Positions 6,241 through 10,099 of a stretch of DNA of 10,099 bases are shown piece by piece. The notes beneath the pieces were generated by a model, which searched no databases, was not told where the DNA came from, and saw only the letters and a program-made list of their open reading frames with translations. The stretch comes from an uncultured Oscillospiraceae bacterium (GTDB lineage Bacteria; Bacillota; Clostridia; Oscillospirales; Acutalibacteraceae), in NCBI GenBank assembly GCA_902462665.1, contig CABQCM010000018.1, positions 1 through 10,099 on the forward strand, given 5' to 3'. How positions within the stretch are numbered: position 1 is the first letter of the stretch; each line of letters opens with the position of its first letter. The translations under genes were made by a program, and so were the position numbers.

Positions 6241-8018
6241 GCGGACAGCCGATAGGCAGCCAAGGCATGGGTTCCCTTCTTAGAACGGAAGTAAAACACT
6301 ATGCGGTCAGCCTCATCGTTGAGCGCAAAATTAATTCGGTAGGCAGCCTGCCCCTCGGCAATCATGGAGCCGTCGGCAGTGGCACGCTCGATCCCGGTGA
6401 TTTTTCGCTCGTCACTGACCGTACCCGCATCGTATTTCAGGCGGGTTACCGTGGTACCCCATTCGTATTTATCCGAATCTGGATTGGCGTCGCTGGCAAT
6501 AAAAATATAGGTTTGGCCGTTGTGCACCGAGATATCCAGCGACTCGGCGTGACCGTAGCCCTCCAGCACGGCGTAATCCACACACGGCGCACTTTTGCCA
6601 TCCTCCGCCACCTTACAGCGGGCCAAATACGCCGTAGAGCCCTGCCGCTGGGTGACAAAAATCGTGGTCTCGCCCTGGATTTCGGTAATCGCAAACTGCT
6701 GCACCGCCTTGCCGGTAGGCAAGCCGCTTACGGTATACATGGTCATACCGCCCAACCCAGCGACCGGAATATCCGGCCCCACCGGACGGTGCTCATCGGC
6801 CGGGAAGCGGTCGATGAGTTGTACCGAATATTGCAAAATCATCAGCGCGTCGGAAGCATCCACCTTCTGGTCGTCGTTTACATCCGCGGCATAAAAGGCG
6901 TTCCCCCTCAAAGCAGACAACTCGACGCTGTGCTGCAAAGCGAGCAGCGCGTCCTGCGCGTTGATGGAATCATCCAAATTGATATCTCCAAAAATCACCG
7001 AGCCGCGCGAGGCATATTCGTCGTATGTTTCGCGCGCCGCTGCCAAAACCTCCAGGCCGGTCACCTGTTCCAGCGTCTCCTGGCCGTAATCGGCCCCCAG
7101 CCGGTCGCGGGCAGCCTCAGCCGATTCAATCGCAATTTTTTTGCCGGTATAATTCTCCAGCGTCACCTCACCAATGGCCGTAATCAACGCTTCCAGCTTC
7201 GCAATGGCTTCGGCCGGGTCGGCCGGTTTGATGGGCTCGCCTGGAATGTAGACCGTCGAAAAAATTTGATTCTGAGCGGCGGTAAAGGTACCAAAGTTCA
7301 TTGGAACATTCGCGTCAATCTCACCATGTTCCTTATTCGTCGTGGTCCCCGTTAGGTCAGCCTGCCATTTCACCTGCGATTGACTGCCGACGTCTCCATA
7401 AAGCTGGGAACGGCCCTGCCCGATCTGGCCATATACCCGTGCATAAGCGCCGCATTGCGACGAAGCCTTGGTAATATGCCCGTCGCGCCGGTTGACCATA
7501 GCGTAGCACACGCCGTCGCGCCGGATGTACGGCGCATTGCCAAAAGCATTGGCGGTGATGGTAGTATCGATAGAAAAAATCTGCGTGCCCGCCGGAATGG
7601 GGGTGGCAATGTTTCCAGCTCCGGCCACACTGCGCACAACCTCTTCGGTATACCCCTTTTGCGATTCGTCAAAAATAATCCAAAGCACGGCAATCTCCCC
7701 CGATTTCAACAGGCGCTTACCCTGCTCGGACGACAGATAGAATCCGCCACGCAGCTTTTGTTCCCCCAGCGAAACGTCAAGATCGCTGTCGCGGGAGGTC
7801 GTGATGGCAATTTCGTAATCATACAAATCCAAATCGGCGTCGGTGTTGTTATACACCTCAACGAGTTGGCCAAAATCCTGATTGCCGCTGGGATAAGCCG
7901 CCACTTCCGTCACCAGAAGCCAGGTCTCCTGCGTACCGGTCAGCGTGACTGCCGACACGGCGCAAACACTGGACATGACAACGCATAGCGCCAACAACAC
8001 TGCCCATAGCTTTTTCAT
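6123..8018 (-). CDS. Secreted dockerin protein with lamin-tail-like module and broken helveticin-J-like domain
   Basis: As read, 631 residues. Residues 1-23 form a signal peptide (MKKLW..., VSA cleavage site). Residues about 31-258 are one lamin-tail-like module (LLVTEVAA, LVEVYNNT, LRGGFYLSSEQGK, GEIAVLWIIFDES, GAYARVYGQIGQGRSQ). Residues about 271-340 are one helical repeat. Residues 343-405 are a type I dockerin with loops at D345-D356 and D379-D390. From about 425 onward the sequence resembles helveticin J, a class III bacteriocin: IFVTQRQGSTAYLARC, GYGHAESLDISVHNGQTYIF, ANPDSDKYEWGTTVTRL. After residue about 592 the frame is lost: the arginine-rich tail to the stop at 6123 is out of frame, and the true tail continues in another frame to 5863. 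The intact ancestor would be about 718 residues. The start at 8018 has GGGGAG about 4 bases upstream and gives a proper signal peptide. Export and cohesin binding are expected. Activity of the C-terminal domain is doubtful unless the shift is a sequencing error or is bypassed. Confidence 0.8.
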   Translation of the reverse strand: MKKLWAVLLALCVVMSSVCAVSAVTLTGTQETWLLVTEVAAYPSGNQDFGQLVEVYNNTDADLDLYDYEIAITTSRDSDLDVSLGEQKLRGGFYLSSEQGKRLLKSGEIAVLWIIFDESQKGYTEEVVRSVAGAGNIATPIPAGTQIFSIDTTITANAFGNAPYIRRDGVCYAMVNRRDGHITKASSQCGAYARVYGQIGQGRSQLYGDVGSQSQVKWQADLTGTTTNKEHGEIDANVPMNFGTFTAAQNQIFSTVYIPGEPIKPADPAEAIAKLEALITAIGEVTLENYTGKKIAIESAEAARDRLGADYGQETLEQVTGLEVLAAARETYDEYASRGSVIFGDINLDDSINAQDALLALQHSVELSALRGNAFYAADVNDDQKVDASDALMILQYSVQLIDRFPADEHRPVGPDIPVAGLGGMTMYTVSGLPTGKAVQQFAITEIQGETTIFVTQRQGSTAYLARCKVAEDGKSAPCVDYAVLEGYGHAESLDISVHNGQTYIFIASDANPDSDKYEWGTTVTRLKYDAGTVSDERKITGIERATADGSMIAEGQAAYRINFALNDEADRIVFYFRSKKGTHALAAYRLSALHGIAPMRSRLRPVQKRLRIFAPTRAFKGWRLTNRDVF

Positions 8019-8108
8019 ACGACTCCCCTGCCTCCATAAAATCAACTGCCATGATGTTTCCAATTCTCTATTTTTGAAGTATATAAAAAGCAAATTAACT
8101 TAAAAATT

Positions 8109-8138
8109 ATTATAGTATAATCCGAAACGACGTGGTAA
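8109..8138 (-). promoter_or_regulatory. Promoter of the helveticin-J-like dockerin gene
   Basis: On the minus strand TATAAT (8114-8109) is a perfect -10 box. The best -35 match, TTACCA (8138-8133), keeps 4 of 6 bases with an 18-base spacer. The weak -35 box suits a promoter that needs an activator, and the direct repeats abut and overlap it by two bases. The start codon lies about 90 bases downstream. Confidence 0.55.
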
Positions 8139-8175
8139 CATTATATTGATATTTTTAAACACTATATTGCTATTT
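8137..8175 (-). promoter_or_regulatory. Pair of 18-bp direct repeats, likely regulator binding site
   Basis: On the plus strand, AACATTATATTGATATTT (8137-8154) and AACACTATATTGCTATTT (8158-8175) match at 16 of 18 positions. Their starts are 21 bases apart, two helical turns. They lie immediately upstream of the weak -35 box of the gene starting at 8018. A third copy of the core TATATTGNTATTT is at 8348-8360. Tandem repeats with this period and position are typical of LytTR-type response regulators, but no such regulator is in the window. The rest of 8176-8384 is very AT-rich and holds nothing else I can name. Confidence 0.5.
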
Positions 8176-8384
8176 CCATTAATTTCGCTTTGAATTATCA
8201 CTAAATTAAAAAAATATTTAGTATTATTATAGGCAATATCGTCTAAAGTTTAAAATTTTAAAAAAACGCGACATTTTTCCAAAAAATATTTTTAGTTTGT
8301 ATTATATCATAGGTGAAATCAATATAAATAATATTATTTTAAGGTTTTATATTGTTATTTTATGACTTTTTCAAACACAGCAAA

Positions 8385-8406
8385 AAAGGCGGCATAAGCC
8401 GCCTTT
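8385..8406 (-). terminator. Second intrinsic terminator after the GntR/LacI repressor gene
   Basis: A perfect 9-bp stem, AAAGGCGGC (8385-8393) with GCCGCCTTT (8398-8406), has a 4-base loop. On the minus strand it is followed by a run of six T in total (complement of 8382-8387). It lies about 35 bases beyond the repressor stop codon. Confidence 0.8.
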
Positions 8407-8430
8407 CCACCAATAGCATTTGCAAAAAGA

Positions 8431-8453
8431 AAAGCAGCCGTTACGGCTGCTTT
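8431..8453 (-). terminator. Terminator stem overlapping the repressor stop codon
   Basis: A perfect 10-bp stem, AAAGCAGCCG (8431-8440) with CGGCTGCTTT (8444-8453), has a 3-base loop that is exactly the TAA stop codon of the repressor gene. On the minus strand it is followed by TTTTCTTTTT. The last codons of the gene (K-K-Q-P) form the left arm of the stem. On the plus strand it also ends in a T run, so it could act in both directions. Confidence 0.7.
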
Positions 8454-9550
8454 TTCCAATCAATGGCTTTCGCTGTAGTCGCGCGTTTAATTAATGTCAC
8501 CGGCAAAGTCTGCTGCGTAATGGGGTAATCGGGGTCGTTGAGCAAGCGAAGCGCCAGTTCGGCGCCGTAACGGCCCACGCCATAAAAATCCTGCTGCACA
8601 GTAGTGACCGGACGGGGAATTTCATGGTTGTCAAACCCGGCGACCGAAATGTCCTGCGGCACCTCCATCCCCACCTCGCCCAAATGCGCGATGGCCCCGT
8701 CGGCCACCGCATCGTTGAGGCAAAAAATCGCCGTGGGACGCGGGTTCATCGAAAGCATTTGCTCTACTTTAACGCGCATCGTATTCAACGGTTGATATTC
8801 CTCAAAAACATATTCCTGCCGGAACGGCACGTCAAATTCCTCCAGAGCACGGCGGTATCCCTCAATGCGATGCAAAAAATTCGGGTTGATGGCCTGGTTC
8901 AGGCGTTCGGGAGAAACAACCGCGATGTGCCGATGCCCCTGTTCGAGCAGATGCTTGGTCACCAGATAACCGCCCTGCAAATGATTGCTGCACACCGTGT
9001 GGCAGCCCCAAAAATCGTCCAGCGGCGTATCCAAAAAGACAAAACGAACGCCGTCGCGCATGTGCCGGCGAAAAAATTCTTTGGAACGCACGATGGGAGG
9101 CAGTACCATAATACAGCGGTTTCCCTGATCAATCAGGCCGTTGATAATTTCCTCATAAGCGTAGGCGGCAGCCTGGTTGTCGGTCTTGTTAATGCAGTGG
9201 GGAGAAAGATGGCAGGAATGGGAAAACAAATATTCCTGCGCGCCCCGGATAATGTCAAATCCATGCACGACATTAAAATTGGAGTTCATCACCAACGGAA
9301 TCATCACGCTTGCTTCCTTGCGGCCCACGGTCTGGCGGACGTAGGTGCCGCTGCCCTGAATGCGATAGACAAAACCGTCCTTTTCCAGCCGTTTGATCCC
9401 CTGCTGAATGGAGACCCGGCTGACGTGAAGCTCGTCGGACAGTTGCTGCTCGGTCGGCAGCCGGTCGCCGTCGGATAGATCGTTCTCTTGAATATACTTC
9501 ATGAGATAATTGATGACCGTATTGTATTTGTATTGCTTTTCCGTCGGCAT
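8441..9550 (-). CDS. GntR/LacI hybrid transcriptional repressor, AraR-like
   Basis: Cytoplasmic DNA-binding repressor of 369 residues, expected to release DNA on binding a sugar. Residues about 5-72 form a GntR-type winged helix (DGDRLPTEQQLSDELHVSRVSIQQGIKRLE...GSGTYV). Residues about 80-365 form a LacI-type periplasmic-binding-protein fold, with GYLVTKHLLEQGHRHIAVVS, FCLNDAVADGAIAHLGEVG and VPQDISVAGFDNHEIPRPVTTVQQ as hallmark segments. This fusion is the arrangement of AraR, the arabinose repressor of Bacillus. The effector here cannot be told from sequence, and no sugar operon is in the window, so no gene symbol is given. The start at 9550 is set by AGGAGGT 6 bases upstream; an in-frame ATG at 9634 lies upstream of the promoter and is ruled out. 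Control of the neighbouring dockerin gene is possible but not shown. Confidence 0.88.
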   Translation of the reverse strand: MPTEKQYKYNTVINYLMKYIQENDLSDGDRLPTEQQLSDELHVSRVSIQQGIKRLEKDGFVYRIQGSGTYVRQTVGRKEASVMIPLVMNSNFNVVHGFDIIRGAQEYLFSHSCHLSPHCINKTDNQAAAYAYEEIINGLIDQGNRCIMVLPPIVRSKEFFRRHMRDGVRFVFLDTPLDDFWGCHTVCSNHLQGGYLVTKHLLEQGHRHIAVVSPERLNQAINPNFLHRIEGYRRALEEFDVPFRQEYVFEEYQPLNTMRVKVEQMLSMNPRPTAIFCLNDAVADGAIAHLGEVGMEVPQDISVAGFDNHEIPRPVTTVQQDFYGVGRYGAELALRLLNDPDYPITQQTLPVTLIKRATTAKAIDWKKQP

Positions 9551-9575
9551 GGACGCACCTCCTAGTAATATAAAG

Positions 9576-9604
9576 ATAATAGCATGAGGCGCGAAATTTG
9601 TCAA
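9576..9604 (-). promoter_or_regulatory. Promoter of the GntR/LacI repressor gene
   Basis: On the minus strand a perfect TTGACA (9604-9599) is followed after 17 bases by TATTAT (9581-9576), with the ribosome site shortly downstream. An imperfect inverted repeat, ATGCGTT with AAGCGCAT (about 9612-9634), lies just upstream of the -35 box and could be an operator. That part is weak. Confidence 0.8.
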
Positions 9605-9779
9605 ATATAATATGCGTTCAAATGGTAAGCGCATCCTAAAATATGTCTTGTTATATTATCATACGTTTTTCAGAAGGCTTGATAGCTGCGGGGGATGATC
9701 CATCTTTCTTCGTCCATTTTCGATACGACCGAAACTGTGTGGCCAAATAATGGTCATGTTATATTGTCTATTGCATAAG

Positions 9780-9808
9780 GTATAATGTCCGTAAGACGGA
9801 CATTATAC
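9780..9808. repeat. 13-bp perfect inverted repeat
   Basis: GTATAATGTCCGT (9780-9792) pairs perfectly with ACGGACATTATAC (9796-9808) around AAG. No T run of terminator type follows on either strand, and no gene precedes it, so an operator or recombination site is more likely than a terminator. Each arm holds a TATAAT-like motif. The rest of 9605-9779 holds only AT-rich sequence and minor repeats such as TGTTATATT at 9649-9657 and 9757-9765 (with one base of uncertainty). Confidence 0.6.
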
Positions 9809-9842
9809 TTTAATTTCGATCACCCGCCTACGGCGATGGCGT

Positions 9843-9877
9843 ATTATACCACTCACGCGATGCGTTCATGGTATAAT
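9843..9877 (+). promoter_or_regulatory. Extended -10 promoter inside a palindrome, upstream of the XRE gene
   Basis: ATTATACCA (9843-9851) is the exact inverse of TGGTATAAT (9869-9877), with a nested ACGC/GCGT pair in the spacer. The right arm is itself an extended -10 box (TGG plus TATAAT), about 30 bases before the start codon of the regulator; no -35 box is visible. A palindrome covering the promoter suggests autoregulation by the XRE protein. The neighbouring inverted repeat at 9780-9808 shares the GGTATAAT motif. Confidence 0.6.
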
Positions 9878-9909
9878 GGTAAAAAATAATAATGCTAAAG
9901 AGGTAAATG

Positions 9910-10099
9910 ATGTTGAAGCACGCGGATAAATACAAGCAGCTGGGACTAAACATCAGTTTCTATCGGAAAGCCGCGGGGATGACGCAAATACAATTAGCGG
10001 AACAAGCGGATATCAGCCGTACCTATTTGAGTAACATTGAAGCACCAAACGTTGCAATACCATTTACAACAACCGTATTATTTAATATTTCCGATGCCC
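9910..10099 (+). CDS. XRE-family helix-turn-helix regulator, N-terminal part
   Basis: Partial gene running off the right edge, with 63 codons visible. The protein begins MLKHADKYKQLGLNIS, and residues about 10-55 form a Cro/C1-type helix-turn-helix: ISFYRKAAGMTQIQLAEQADI is helices 1-2 and SRTYLSNIEAPN the recognition helix and following turn. It is a DNA-binding regulator; many such small proteins control their own promoter or a neighbouring mobile or stress module. Two adjacent in-frame ATGs exist at 9907 and 9910. The second is preferred because AGAGG lies 6 bases before it and only 3 before the first. It diverges from the GntR/LacI gene across 359 bases. The C-terminal part is not in the window, so no effector domain can be named. 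Confidence 0.8.
   Translation, partial: MLKHADKYKQLGLNISFYRKAAGMTQIQLAEQADISRTYLSNIEAPNVAIPFTTTVLFNISDA

Noticed and set aside
6234..7355. 373-codon plus-strand open frame opposite the helveticin-like gene
   Set aside because: Also in codon register with the minus-strand gene and explained by the same avoidance of TTA, CTA and TCA.
8624..9478. 284-codon plus-strand open frame opposite the repressor gene
   Set aside because: In-register shadow of a clearly recognisable GntR/LacI protein.
9696..9779. 27-codon plus-strand open frame (ATG at about 9696) in the divergent intergenic region
   Set aside because: The G run directly abuts the ATG, giving no proper spacing for a ribosome site, and the peptide resembles nothing known to me.

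Overview
The window reads as a chromosome segment from an anaerobic, low-to-mid GC Firmicute, most likely a gut Clostridia member (Oscillospiraceae/Ruminococcaceae-like). The signs are strong AGGAGG-type ribosome sites before every gene, consensus sigma-A promoters, two secreted type I dockerin proteins, a Firmicutes-style (R)-citramalate synthase and a GntR/LacI hybrid repressor. No taxon can be fixed without a search. All genes lie on the minus strand except a partial XRE regulator at the right edge.

Layout, left to right. (1) 76-468: a small P-loop adenylate-kinase-like protein that seems to have lost about 45-50 residues from its middle. (2) 633-2219: citramalate synthase (cimA) with a perfect TTGACA-17-TATAAT promoter and a short leader. 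(3) 2335-2612: a 278-bp non-coding element with 20-bp inverted ends and internal hairpins, MITE-like. (4) 2728-5616: a 962-residue exported protein with a signal peptide, two lamin-tail-like modules, five 73-residue helical repeats and a C-terminal dockerin, ending in an intrinsic terminator. (5) 5863-8018: a related exported protein with a signal peptide, one lamin-tail-like module, one helical repeat, an internal dockerin and a helveticin-J-like C-terminal domain. A single-base shift near 6240 breaks the last domain: the present frame ends at 6123, but the lost tail is intact in the other frame down to 5863. (6) 8019-8440: AT-rich control region with a promoter, two 18-bp direct repeats 21 bp apart next to the -35 box, and two terminators of the gene on the right. 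(7) 8441-9550: GntR/LacI-type repressor with a consensus promoter. (8) 9551-9909: divergent intergenic region with two strong inverted repeats sharing the GGTATAAT motif. (9) 9910-end: N-terminal part of an XRE-type regulator.

How they may work together. The two dockerin proteins share the same secretion signal type, lamin-tail-like module, helical repeat and dockerin. Both should therefore be exported and attached to a cohesin scaffold, but neither carries a recognisable carbohydrate-active domain. One ends in a domain like the class III bacteriocin helveticin J, and its promoter carries tandem repeats laid out like those bound by LytTR response regulators, which control many bacteriocin genes. 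A scaffold-displayed, bacteriocin-like surface protein is an inference worth testing. The metabolic gene and the two regulators have no visible functional tie to this pair.
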